The notes: a model not told the origin generated them from the letters alone. 8,097 nucleotides of DNA from Pseudomonadota bacterium (GCA_023410975.1 JAEYPG010000401.1:1-8097); one strand, 5' to 3'. Numbered from the stretch's first letter, positions 1-6,482 are shown. A program made the numbers and translations.

Positions 1-1
1 C

Positions 2-799
2 GGCGTGCGGCGCAGCCTGGGCTGGCTGCCGTTCAAGGTTCGCACCATCCGCTACGCGCACGGGCAGGTCTGCTACGCCGGGCAGTGGCTGTCGCTGTGG
101 GACAGCTACGGGCTGGGCGGCTTCGAGTTGCGCGCCGGTTCCATCAGCGAGGATGCGCGCGGACGCTGGTACTTGAACGTCACGGTCAACGAGTCCGACT
201 TCGTCGGCCCGCTGCCCATGCCGCCCGTGGGCGACTGCATCGGCATCGACCTGGGTCTGAAGGAGCTCGCGGCGCTGTCCAGTGGCGAGAAGGTCGCCGC
301 GCAACGCTTCTACCGCGACCTGCAGCCGGCGCTGGCCACCGCGCAGCGCGCGGGCAAGAAGGCGCGCACCAGGGCGATCCACGCCAAGATCGCCAACCGT
401 CGGCGCGACCACCTCCACAAGTTTTCCACCACCCTGGTGCGCCAGCACCGGGGCATCTTCGTTGGCAACGTCAACGCCGCAGCCCTGGCCCGCACGCGCC
501 TTGCCAAGAGCGTGCTGGACGCGGGCTGGAGCGCGTTGCGGACCATGCTGCAGACCAAGTGCGATCGCGCAGGCGTGTGGTTCCGTGAAGTCAACGAAGC
601 GTTCTCCACCCAGACCTGTTCTGCGTGCGGCTCGATGCCGCCGCAGCGGCCGAGAGGTATCGCAGACCTTGGAGTAAGAGAGTGGACGTGCAGCGCATGT
701 GGAGCGGTTCACGACCGCGACGTGAATGCGGCGCGCAACATTCTCGCGGTCGGGCATGGCCGTCTCGCAGGAGGAATTACCGTCCTTCAGGGCGTGTGA
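2..799 (+). CDS. tnpB: TnpB-family protein of an IS200/IS605-type element, C-terminal part (5' end outside window)
   Basis: The frame is open to the left edge, so the gene starts upstream; 264 residues are visible from the GTG at 5 (numbered 1), against roughly 370-400 for full TnpB proteins. TnpB proteins are RuvC-type nucleases guided by an RNA made from the element's right end. Seen here: the RuvC-I motif GIDLGLKEL (Asp82), a zinc ribbon (Cys205, Cys208, Cys229, Cys232) in STQTCSACG...CSACG, and RuvC-III in DRDVNAARNIL (Asp239). The RuvC-II strand reads IFVGNVN (151-157), so the usual catalytic Glu is absent. A Glu at 195 or 198 in FREVNEAF may replace it. The stop lies only 5 bp from the convergent chsH1-like stop. 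No tnpA is visible. The family call is firm; whether the protein is an active nuclease is open. Confidence 0.93.
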   Translation, partial: GVRRSLGWLPFKVRTIRYAHGQVCYAGQWLSLWDSYGLGGFELRAGSISEDARGRWYLNVTVNESDFVGPLPMPPVGDCIGIDLGLKELAALSSGEKVAAQRFYRDLQPALATAQRAGKKARTRAIHAKIANRRRDHLHKFSTTLVRQHRGIFVGNVNAAALARTRLAKSVLDAGWSALRTMLQTKCDRAGVWFREVNEAFSTQTCSACGSMPPQRPRGIADLGVREWTCSACGAVHDRDVNAARNILAVGHGRLAGGITVLQGV

Positions 800-808
800 G
801 GATGTCAA
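690..808 (+). ncRNA. Candidate omega/right-end RNA of the tnpB element
   Basis: In characterised IS200/IS605 elements the guide RNA scaffold overlaps the 3' end of tnpB and finishes at the right end, and the guide is the flanking DNA just beyond. By analogy, a scaffold would cover the last ~110 bp of tnpB plus the hairpin at 781-794. The guide would be read from about 809 onward, that is, from the 3' end of the chsH1-like gene on the opposite strand. The position is inferred from family behaviour; the 5' end is a guess. Confidence 0.3.
781..794 (+). repeat. Hairpin at the IS right end
   Basis: CGTCC (781-785) pairs with GGGCG (790-794), including one T-G wobble, across a TTCA loop. It ends 3 nt before the tnpB stop codon. 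Imperfect subterminal hairpins in the right end are what TnpA binds in this family, and they form part of the omega RNA scaffold. The stem is short, so chance is not excluded, but the position fits. Confidence 0.45.
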
Positions 809-1215
809 GGCAGGAGGACCCTCACGGTGCCGGTGACGTGCGGGCCCATGGAGTTGGTGCCCTTGAGCGTGACCTCGACGCTGCGGTCCTCTTCCCGCCG
901 GTCGGTGATCGCGCCGCTGAACTTCATCGTGTCGCCGGGGTAGTTGGGCGCCCCCAGCTTGATCTTGAGGCTGGCCAGGCGGCAGTCCGGCCCGGCCCAG
1001 TTCTCCACGAAGGCCTCCACCAGCCCGTTGGTGGTGAGGATGTTCATGAAGATGTGCGGCGAGCCCAGCTCGCGCGCGGCGTGCAGGTCGTGGTGGCCGG
1101 GGAAGAAGTCGCGCGTGGCCATGGCGCCGCCGGTCACCAGCGCCACGGTGATGGGAATCGAAACCGGCGGCAGTTCGTCGCCGAGCTTCACGCTGTCGAA
1201 GGCACGGGTGTTCAT
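805..1215 (-). CDS. chsH1: Single-domain MaoC-like steroid enoyl-CoA hydratase subunit (ChsH1-like)
   Basis: This 136-residue hot-dog-fold hydratase would add water across the trans-enoyl bond of a steroid acyl-CoA. It carries the D-x4-H dyad of R-specific MaoC hydratases: Asp36 and His41 in ATRDFFPGHHD. The stretch ATRDF..HHD...GS..IF.NIL...GLV...WAGP closely matches the catalytic subunit ChsH1 (Rv3541c) of M. tuberculosis as I remember it. The neighbouring MaoC-DUF35 protein is the expected ChsH2-type partner. The ATG at 1213-1215 overlaps the acyl-CoA dehydrogenase stop in an ATGA arrangement, implying translational coupling. The protein ends GTVRVLLP, and the stop falls in sequence that may belong to the IS, so a few native C-terminal residues may be missing. 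The family call is firm; the exact steroid substrate is inferred. Confidence 0.9.
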   Translation of the reverse strand: MNTRAFDSVKLGDELPPVSIPITVALVTGGAMATRDFFPGHHDLHAARELGSPHIFMNILTTNGLVEAFVENWAGPDCRLASLKIKLGAPNYPGDTMKFSGAITDRREEDRSVEVTLKGTNSMGPHVTGTVRVLLP

Positions 1216-2351
1216 GAGAGGGTGTCTTCCGGAAGGTCGTATTTCCAGCCCAGCCGATCGTGGTCGGCGAGCCAGTCGCCCAGGCGCTGCAGGTGCGCGT
1301 CGCGGCCGCCGAGCTCGACGGACAGCGCGCGGCTCCAGTAGAGGAAGCGGTGGATCGGGTACGTCACGTCCACCCCCATGCCGCCGTGCAGGTGCTGGCA
1401 CTTGTGGCCGGCGAAATGCGCCAGCTCGCAGGCCTGTGCGCGCACGGCCAGCGCCTGCGGCAGCGTGCCCAGGCCGGCATCGAGGCGGTACACCAGCTGC
1501 CACAGCGCGCTGCGCAGCGTCTCGATGCCGATGTGGACGTCGGCCATCTGGCCGGCCACGAGCTGGAAGGTGCCGATGGCGCGGCCGAACTGCTGCCGCT
1601 CGCTGACGTACTGCACGGTGCGCCGGGCCTGCTCGGCCGACACGCCCAGCTGCAGCGCCGCCAGGCAGGCGATGGCCCGGGGCTCGACCCAGCCATGGGC
1701 TGCGGGCTGCAGCACCGCGTCATCGGGCAGCGCGACGCCGTCGAGCAGCAGCTCCGCGACGCCCAGGTGGTGCTGGCTCAGGCCGCTGCGGCACTGCACG
1801 CCCGGAGCCTGCAGATCCAGCACCACGAGCCGCGACTGCGCGCCGCAGGCGGCGCCCAGCAGCGCGAAACGCGCGTTGGCGCCCAGCGGCACCGCGCTGG
1901 CCTCGCCGTCTAGCCGCCATTCCTGCATGCCGCTGCGCGACAGCGCCAGGCTCGGGCCGCGCGGGTCGGACAGCGCGCCCAGCGACAGGGTGAGCATGGC
2001 GCGGCCGTCCATGGCCGGTGCCAGCACCTGCTGCGCCAGCGCCGGCGCGCCGAAACGCGCTACCGCCGCCGCGGCCAGCTGGTGCTGCCACAGCGGCACC
2101 AGCGCCAGCGCACGGCCCTGGGCCTCCAGCACGCCCATCAGCTCGGTCATGCCCTGGCCCAGCCCGCCGTGCTCCTCGGGCACCAGCACGCCGTGCAGGC
2201 CGAGGTCGATGCAGGCGGGCCACAGGTCGCGCAGGTGGCTGTCGCCCGAGGTGTCGTGCGCGCGCAGCTGCGCATCGCCGCAGTGGTCGTCGAAGAGGGC
2301 GCGCGCCGACTCGGCGAAGGCGCGCTGGTCGTCATTGAGCGAGAAATCCAT
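1212..2351 (-). CDS. Acyl-CoA dehydrogenase family protein, steroid side-chain type, probably one subunit of a heteromer
   Basis: This 379-residue protein has the acyl-CoA dehydrogenase fold: an N-terminal helical domain (LNDDQRAFAESARALF), a middle beta domain, and a C-terminal helical domain with SERQQFGRAIGTFQLVAGQMADV (250-272) and the FAD-binding HGGMGVD (322-328). Such flavoproteins form the alpha,beta double bond in acyl-CoAs. In a hand alignment of its end (…AHLQRLG) with medium-chain dehydrogenase (YEGTAQIQR), the catalytic Glu position is Gly349. The alternative position used by isovaleryl-CoA dehydrogenase also lacks Glu. Steroid dehydrogenases such as ChsE1-ChsE2 are heterotetramers with shared active sites, so a second subunit is expected but is not in the window. 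GAGGAG lies 6 nt before the ATG, and the gene starts 16 bp after the MaoC-DUF35 stop. Confidence 0.92.
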   Translation of the reverse strand: MDFSLNDDQRAFAESARALFDDHCGDAQLRAHDTSGDSHLRDLWPACIDLGLHGVLVPEEHGGLGQGMTELMGVLEAQGRALALVPLWQHQLAAAAVARFGAPALAQQVLAPAMDGRAMLTLSLGALSDPRGPSLALSRSGMQEWRLDGEASAVPLGANARFALLGAACGAQSRLVVLDLQAPGVQCRSGLSQHHLGVAELLLDGVALPDDAVLQPAAHGWVEPRAIACLAALQLGVSAEQARRTVQYVSERQQFGRAIGTFQLVAGQMADVHIGIETLRSALWQLVYRLDAGLGTLPQALAVRAQACELAHFAGHKCQHLHGGMGVDVTYPIHRFLYWSRALSVELGGRDAHLQRLGDWLADHDRLGWKYDLPEDTLS

Positions 2352-2367
2352 TCAGAACTCCTCGCCT

Positions 2368-3336
2368 TCAGGCGGCCACCGGCCGGAACTGCGGCAGCAC
2401 GATGTCGTCGCTGCCCTCGGGTGCGCCGACCTCGAAGCGGTTGAACTCGACCTGCACCGCCTGGCCGATGTGCACGTCAGCGGGCTTGACGCCCACGAGT
2501 TGCGCGATCAACCTCGTGCCCTCCTCCAGCTCGATCAGGCCGACGGGATTCGGGTGCTCGAACGGCGGCACCTCGGGGTAGTGCATCACGACGAAGGAGT
2601 ACACGGTGCCGCGTCCGCTGGACTGCACGGCATCCCATTCGAAGGAATGGCACTTCGGGCAGGTGGGCCCCGGCGGGTGGCGCAGCGTGCCGCAGCCCTT
2701 GCAGCGCTGGATCATCAGCCGGCCCTGCCGCGCGCCGTCCCAGAAGAAGCGGGTGTCGTCGCTGATGCCCGGCGCCGGGCGCTTGACCTTGGGCAGCGCG
2801 GGGGGCGCGTCCTGCGCGGCGGGCCTGGCCGCCGGGTGGGCCGGCCGGAACTTGAAGACGCGGAACAGCAGCTCGCCCACGCGCTCGTCGCCCTGCGCCT
2901 GCTGCGAGTAGAAGGTCATGCGCAGCGTGACGAAGAAGCCCGTGCCCAGCGCGGTGGTCTTCTCCTCGCCGATCGCGTCCAGCCGCGTGGTGTAGAACAC
3001 CTTCTCGCCGGGCCTGAGGTAGCGCTCGAACTCCAGCTCCGAGTTCACCGCCACCACCGACGGGTAGCCCTGGGCCTCGATGAGCTTCAAGGCCTCGTAG
3101 GGGTTCTCGGTGGTCGAGCCCGGCGGGTAGTTGTTGAGCGTGGGGCCTTCCATGCACCAGACCTGGAGCATGGCGGGGGGCACCACCTCGCCGGCGGCAT
3201 AGCGCGGGTTGGTGATGCCCACGATCTCGGCCCACTGGCGTGCCATGGGCACGTTCACCGGGTCCCAGCCGTAGACACGGCCGTACTCCTTGCCCACGAG
3301 GGCGCGGACGTCCTTCATCCAATCGGGATCAGCCAC
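2368..3336 (-). CDS. chsH2: MaoC-like + DUF35 (OB-fold/zinc ribbon) fusion, ChsH2-like hydratase/aldolase-docking subunit
   Basis: This 322-residue, two-domain protein has a MaoC-like hot-dog domain (about 8-165), an Ala/Pro-rich linker (166-190), then a DUF35 domain with a rubredoxin-like zinc ribbon (Cys212, Cys215, Cys226, Cys229) and an OB fold to the end. This is the architecture of ChsH2 (Rv3542c). There, the MaoC half pairs with ChsH1 and the DUF35 half binds the Ltp2 aldolase. As expected for the non-catalytic half, the D-x4-H dyad is absent: the equivalent stretch reads ITNPRY. I chose the GTG at 3334-3336 because AAAGGAGA lies 7 nt upstream; the ATG at 3393 would add 19 residues of poor fit. 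The start overlaps the SDR stop by 8 bp. Substrate (3-oxo-pregnene-carboxyl-CoA or a bile-acid analogue) is inferred. Confidence 0.9.
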   Translation of the reverse strand: MADPDWMKDVRALVGKEYGRVYGWDPVNVPMARQWAEIVGITNPRYAAGEVVPPAMLQVWCMEGPTLNNYPPGSTTENPYEALKLIEAQGYPSVVAVNSELEFERYLRPGEKVFYTTRLDAIGEEKTTALGTGFFVTLRMTFYSQQAQGDERVGELLFRVFKFRPAHPAARPAAQDAPPALPKVKRPAPGISDDTRFFWDGARQGRLMIQRCKGCGTLRHPPGPTCPKCHSFEWDAVQSSGRGTVYSFVVMHYPEVPPFEHPNPVGLIELEEGTRLIAQLVGVKPADVHIGQAVQVEFNRFEVGAPEGSDDIVLPQFRPVAA

Positions 3337-4117
3337 CCGTGTTCTCCTTTGCGTTGGATGCCGCCAGGAAGGCCGGCTGCTCGCCGCCTCCATGCAGCAG
3401 CAAGTTGCTTCCGCTGAAGTAACCCGCGCGGTGCGAGGCCACCCAGAGGCAGGCTTCGGCCACGTCGGAAGGCTCGGCCATGCGGCCGGCAGGAATCGTT
3501 GCGGCGACGGCGGCGATGCCGGCAGCGTCGCCGTAGTGAAGGTGCGACTGCTCGGTGCGCACCAGCCCCGGGCTCACGGCCACGACGCGCACCTTCGGTG
3601 CCCACTCAACGGCCAGCGACGACACCAGGTGCAGCACCGCCGCCTTGGCCGCCCCGTAGGCCGCAGTGCCCGGCGACGGGCGCAGCGCGCTGACGCTGCC
3701 GATGCACACGATGACGCCGCCTTCGGGCTGCTGCTGCATCTGCGCGTTGGCCGCCTGCGCGGCGTGCAGCGTCGAGAACAGGTTCAGCCGCAGCACGCCC
3801 TCGTGGAAGCGCGGCGAGGCGGTGGCCGCGTCGGCCATGGGGCTGCCGCCGGCGTTGTGCACCAGCACGTCCAGACGACCATGGCGCTGCACGACCGCGT
3901 TGACCAGGGCGCGCACGGCCTCGGCCTCGCGCACGTCGCAGGCCATGAACTCGGCGCTGCAGCCGTGCGCCGAAGGCAGCTCGTCGGGGGCGTGGCGGGC
4001 GCAGATGACGACGCGGGCGCCGGCATCGAGGAAGGCCTGGGCGATGCCGCGGCCGATGCCCTTGGTGCCGCCGGTGACCAGCACCACGCGGCCCTGGTGG
4101 TCGGTGCGATTGCTCAT
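3329..4117 (-). CDS. Short-chain dehydrogenase/reductase, possibly hydroxysteroid dehydrogenase
   Basis: This 262-residue classical SDR is the first gene of the minus-strand operon. It has the nucleotide-binding TGGTKGIG (15-22), Asp61, NAG (88-90), and the catalytic set Asn112, Ser141, Tyr154 and Lys158 (YGAAK) with the normal Ser-x12-Tyr spacing. PG in VSPGLVRTE and the GG near the C-terminus also fit. An Arg after the second strand (ICARH) hints at NADP(H), but this is weak. It would oxidise or reduce a hydroxyl/keto group; a steroid substrate is inferred only from its neighbours. The start is uncertain: ATG at 4117 gives a normal N-terminus, ATG at 4126 or TTG at 4156 are in frame, and none has a clear ribosome site. 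Its stop overlaps the next gene's GTG start by 8 bp. Confidence 0.9.
   Translation of the reverse strand: MSNRTDHQGRVVLVTGGTKGIGRGIAQAFLDAGARVVICARHAPDELPSAHGCSAEFMACDVREAEAVRALVNAVVQRHGRLDVLVHNAGGSPMADAATASPRFHEGVLRLNLFSTLHAAQAANAQMQQQPEGGVIVCIGSVSALRPSPGTAAYGAAKAAVLHLVSSLAVEWAPKVRVVAVSPGLVRTEQSHLHYGDAAGIAAVAATIPAGRMAEPSDVAEACLWVASHRAGYFSGSNLLLHGGGEQPAFLAASNAKENTGG
3343..3350 (-). promoter_or_regulatory. Shine-Dalgarno site that fixes the GTG start of the MaoC-DUF35 gene
   Basis: On the minus strand AAAGGAGA is followed by a 7-nt spacer and then GTG at 3336-3334. It lies within the last codons of the SDR gene, as expected for a coupled operon gene. No comparable site precedes the more upstream ATG at 3393. 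Confidence 0.75.
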
Positions 4118-4120
4118 GAT

Positions 4121-4131
4121 CTGCATTGCAG
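4121..4131. promoter_or_regulatory. 11-nt palindrome CTGCATTGCAG next to the SDR start
   Basis: CTGCA and TGCAG are perfect inverted arms around one central T. The palindrome ends 4 nt before the preferred SDR start codon, covering where a ribosome site would be. It could be an operator or a small leader structure, or it could be chance. If the SDR starts at 4126, the palindrome spans the start codon. Confidence 0.25.
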
Positions 4132-4183
4132 GGTGGGAAGTCGTCACGGCATCCAATCTAGGCAGCCGGCCTTGCGGCAGACA

Positions 4184-4196
4184 CGTCCAAAAGGAC
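4184..4196. promoter_or_regulatory. Candidate operator, copy 1 (CGTCCAAAAGGAC)
   Basis: GTCC and GGAC are perfect inverted half-sites around AAAA. The site is the same motif as 4257-4270, matching 11 of 13 positions. It lies about 70 bp upstream of the SDR start, just upstream of the possible minus-strand -10 box, where a repressor or activator could act. The half-site/4-nt spacer layout resembles TetR-family operators such as the NemR box, but no regulator gene is in the window. Confidence 0.45.
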
Positions 4197-4229
4197 TACC
4201 GGCGGGGCGGCGCCGATGTGCCGTGGATG

Positions 4230-4250
4230 GCCGGCGCATGAGCCGCCGGC
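4230..4250. repeat. Inverted repeat GCCGGCG...CGCCGGC before the flavoprotein gene
   Basis: Perfect 7-bp arms (4230-4236 and 4244-4250) flank a 7-nt spacer. The same arms recur upstream of the Rieske gene at 6483-6511, also followed by CGTCCGAACGG. All-GC arms are cheap in a GC-rich genome; it is the repeated order with the palindrome that gives it weight. Confidence 0.4.
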
Positions 4251-4256
4251 GCGCAG

Positions 4257-4270
4257 CGTCCGAACGGACG
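4257..4270. promoter_or_regulatory. Candidate operator, copy 2 (CGTCCGAACGGACG)
   Basis: This is a perfect palindrome: CGTCCG and CGGACG arms around AA. Its centre is 73 bp from that of copy 1, close to seven helical turns, so both sites would face the same side of the DNA. It begins 74 bp upstream of the flavoprotein ATG. CGTCCGAACGG recurs exactly at 6515-6525, upstream of the Rieske gene. Confidence 0.5.
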
Positions 4271-4330
4271 ATGCCGGGCGGCAGGCGGCTTCCACAATCC
4301 GCGCGGAGCCATTGCCTGGAGGGAAACCGC

Positions 4331-6451
4331 ATGTCCAACCCCTATTCCGCCCTGCTGCAGCCCGGACGCATCGGCAGCCTAGAGCTGCGCAACCGCATCG
4401 TCATGGCCCCCATGGGGTCCAACTTCGCCGAGAGCGACGGCCACTGCGGCGAGCGCATACAGGCCTACTACGAGGCGCGCGCCAAGGGTGGCGCCGGCCT
4501 GCTGACCATGGGGGTGTGCGGCGTGGCCTACCCGCACGGCACCGGCGAGCCGTACCAGGTCGGCGTGTCGCGCGACGACTTCATCCCGGGCCTGGCCGGC
4601 GTGGCCGAGCGGGCGCACCGCCACGGCGCGAAGATCGCGATGCAGCTGCACCACGGCGGCAAGAACGCCGCGCAGGACCGGGCCCAGGGCCGGGACGTAT
4701 GGGTGCCCTCGATGCCCAAGATGCACGTGCCGGCCGGCATGGAGGCCGTGACGCCCGAGGAGCTCGCCACCTTCGTGGGCATCGGCCCGCACAAGCCGCG
4801 CATGCACGTCATGGACCGCGCCGACATCGAGCAGCTCGTCGAATGGTTCGCCGCCGCCGCGGTACGCGCGCGCCAGGCCGGCTTCGACGCCCTGGAGATC
4901 CATGGCGCGCACAACTACATCCTGGCCAACTTCCTCTCGCCCTATGCCAACCAGCGCGACGACGAGTACGGCGGCCCGCTGGAGAACCGCGCCCGGCTGC
5001 TGCTGCAGACGCTGGCGGCGGTGCGCTCGCGCGTGGGCCGCGATTTCCCGGTCTGGGTGCGGCTCGACGCCGCGGAGCTGCACACGCCCGGCGGCATCAC
5101 GCTCGACGACGCCATCGCCACGGCCCGGATGTGCGCGCAGGCCGGCGCGGACGCGATCAGTGTCTCCGCCTATGCGCTGATGGTCAGCGGCAGCGCGTTC
5201 ACCGATGCGCCGATTCCCCAGCAGCCCGGCGCGTTCCTGGAGAGCGCGGCGGCCTTCCGGCGCGCGGTGAACGTGCCCGTCATCACCAGCGGCCGGCTGG
5301 AGCCCGAGGCCGCGGCCCGGGCCGTCGAGGCCGGGCAGATCGACTTCGTGGCCATGGCGCGCAAGATGCTTGCCGACCCGGAGATCCCGATCAAGCTGGC
5401 CGAGAACCGGGCGCAGGACATCCGGCCCTGCATCTACTGCTACGCCTGCGTCAGCGAGATCTTCGTCAACCGCCGCGTCAAGTGCGCGGTGAATGCGCAG
5501 ACCGGCCACGAACGAGAGGCCGCCGTGGTGCCTGCCGCGAAGCCCAGGCACGTGCTGGTGGTCGGTGGCGGCCCGGCCGGCATGGAGGCCGCGCGCGTGG
5601 CGGCGCTGCGCGGCCACCGTGTGACGCTGGTGGAGCGCGGCGACCGCCTGGGCGGCACGCTCTTCTTCGCGGCCCTGGCCTACCCGGAAAACGGGCGGCT
5701 GCTGGACTACCTCGTGGCCCAGGTGCGCCAGCTCCCCATCGAGCTGATGCTCAACACCGAGGCCGACGCGGCGCTGGTGCAGCGGCTGCGTCCCGACGCG
5801 ATCGTCGTGGCCACGGGCGCCCGGCGCGCCGCGCCGCAGATTCCCGGCGCGACGCAGAACCACGTCTGGAGCGGCGACGAGTTGCGCCGGCTGATGACGG
5901 GTGACGGCGCGGACGCGATCGCCCGGGCCAAGCTGAGCCTGGCCGAGCGGGCGCTGTTCAAGGCCGGCGGCATGCTGCGCGTGACGGACAGCACGCAGGC
6001 GATCCAGAGCCTGAGCAAGCTGTGGATGCCGCTGGGCAAGCGGGCGGTCGTCGTCGGCGGGGGCCTGGTGGGGCTGGAGCTGGCGGAGTTCCTGCTGGCG
6101 CGCGGGCGCGAGGTCACGGTGCTGGAGCCGGACACGCATGCCGGGCGGGAGCTTTCCATCGTGCGGCGCTGGCGCGTGCTGGACGCGGTGCAGTCGCACG
6201 GCAAGCTGCACCTGCGCGCCTCGGTGCAGGGCATCGATCGGGATGCGGTGCGCTGGACCGATGCCGCCGGCAACGCGCAGCGCACCGTGGCCGACTCCGT
6301 CGTGCTCGCCCTGGGCGCCGAGGCCGACGACAGCGTGGCCCGGGCGCTGGAAGGCTGCGGCGTGCCGCTGCAGCGCATCGGCGACTGCGCCGGCCTCGGC
6401 TACATCGAGGCAGCGATGCGCGAAGGCCACCGCGCCGGCCGCGAGGTGTGA
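4331..6451 (+). CDS. Old Yellow Enzyme / 2,4-dienoyl-CoA reductase-like flavoprotein (FMN, FAD, [4Fe-4S])
   Basis: This 706-residue oxidoreductase reduces activated C=C bonds with NAD(P)H. Domains in order: an FMN-binding TIM barrel (about 5-355) with MAPM (25-28), MQLHHGGK (104-111), the proton-handling pair His191/His194 in EIHGAHNY, and the signature QRDDEYGG (208-215); an iron-sulfur site Cys367, Cys370, Cys373, Cys385; then FAD- and NAD(P)H-binding folds with VVGGGPAGMEAA (from 410) and VVVGGGLVGLELAE (from 573), ending IGDCAGLGYIEAAMREG. The family includes FadH, trimethylamine dehydrogenase and the bile-acid enzymes BaiCD/BaiH. Beside a KshA-like gene a 3-ketosteroid or steroid-enoyl double-bond reductase is plausible, but that is inference. 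GGAGGG lies 7 nt before the ATG. Residues about 515-570 form a helical stretch before the second nucleotide fold that looks longer than in FadH. Confidence 0.93.
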   Translation: MSNPYSALLQPGRIGSLELRNRIVMAPMGSNFAESDGHCGERIQAYYEARAKGGAGLLTMGVCGVAYPHGTGEPYQVGVSRDDFIPGLAGVAERAHRHGAKIAMQLHHGGKNAAQDRAQGRDVWVPSMPKMHVPAGMEAVTPEELATFVGIGPHKPRMHVMDRADIEQLVEWFAAAAVRARQAGFDALEIHGAHNYILANFLSPYANQRDDEYGGPLENRARLLLQTLAAVRSRVGRDFPVWVRLDAAELHTPGGITLDDAIATARMCAQAGADAISVSAYALMVSGSAFTDAPIPQQPGAFLESAAAFRRAVNVPVITSGRLEPEAAARAVEAGQIDFVAMARKMLADPEIPIKLAENRAQDIRPCIYCYACVSEIFVNRRVKCAVNAQTGHEREAAVVPAAKPRHVLVVGGGPAGMEAARVAALRGHRVTLVERGDRLGGTLFFAALAYPENGRLLDYLVAQVRQLPIELMLNTEADAALVQRLRPDAIVVATGARRAAPQIPGATQNHVWSGDELRRLMTGDGADAIARAKLSLAERALFKAGGMLRVTDSTQAIQSLSKLWMPLGKRAVVVGGGLVGLELAEFLLARGREVTVLEPDTHAGRELSIVRRWRVLDAVQSHGKLHLRASVQGIDRDAVRWTDAAGNAQRTVADSVVLALGAEADDSVARALEGCGVPLQRIGDCAGLGYIEAAMREGHRAGREV

Positions 6452-6482
6452 GCCGCCGCCGGGCATCGGGAGCCCTGAGGTT

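Larger units (their letters stand above)
1..808 (+). mobile_element. Right-hand part of an IS200/IS605-type insertion sequence
   Basis: The tnpB 3' region runs into a GC-rich hairpin and a short tail, GAGGATGTCAA (798-808), which resembles right ends I recall for this TnpB subgroup. These elements have no terminal inverted repeats and make no target duplication, so the boundary cannot be proved from one side. I place it near 808 because minus-strand chsH1-like coding sequence resumes at once. The left end, and any tnpA, lie outside the window. Confidence 0.6.
4118..4330. promoter_or_regulatory. Divergent control region between the SDR operon and the flavoprotein gene
   Basis: The 213 bp between the two divergent starts must hold both promoters. 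It contains two copies of a GTCC-N4-GGAC palindrome, a GCCGGCG...CGCCGGC inverted repeat, and an 11-nt palindrome next to the SDR start. On the minus strand TAGATT (4160-4155) is a possible -10 box, but no good -35 is present 17 bp upstream, which would suit an activator-dependent or non-consensus promoter. No clear sigma70 promoter is seen on the plus strand. Confidence 0.6.

Noticed and set aside
625..1341. Plus-strand open frame running from tnpB into the chsH1-like gene
   Set aside because: No recognisable domain, out of frame with tnpB and antisense to a conserved hydratase gene.
1378..3417. Plus-strand open frame of 679 codons across the dehydrogenase and MaoC-DUF35 genes
   Set aside because: Low-complexity composition, no domain, and it overlaps two clear minus-strand genes and their junction.
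3290..4330. N-terminal extension of the flavoprotein frame to 1053 codons
   Set aside because: The extra 347 codons are antisense to the SDR operon and non-conserved in look. A strong ribosome site and a typical family N-terminus sit at 4331.
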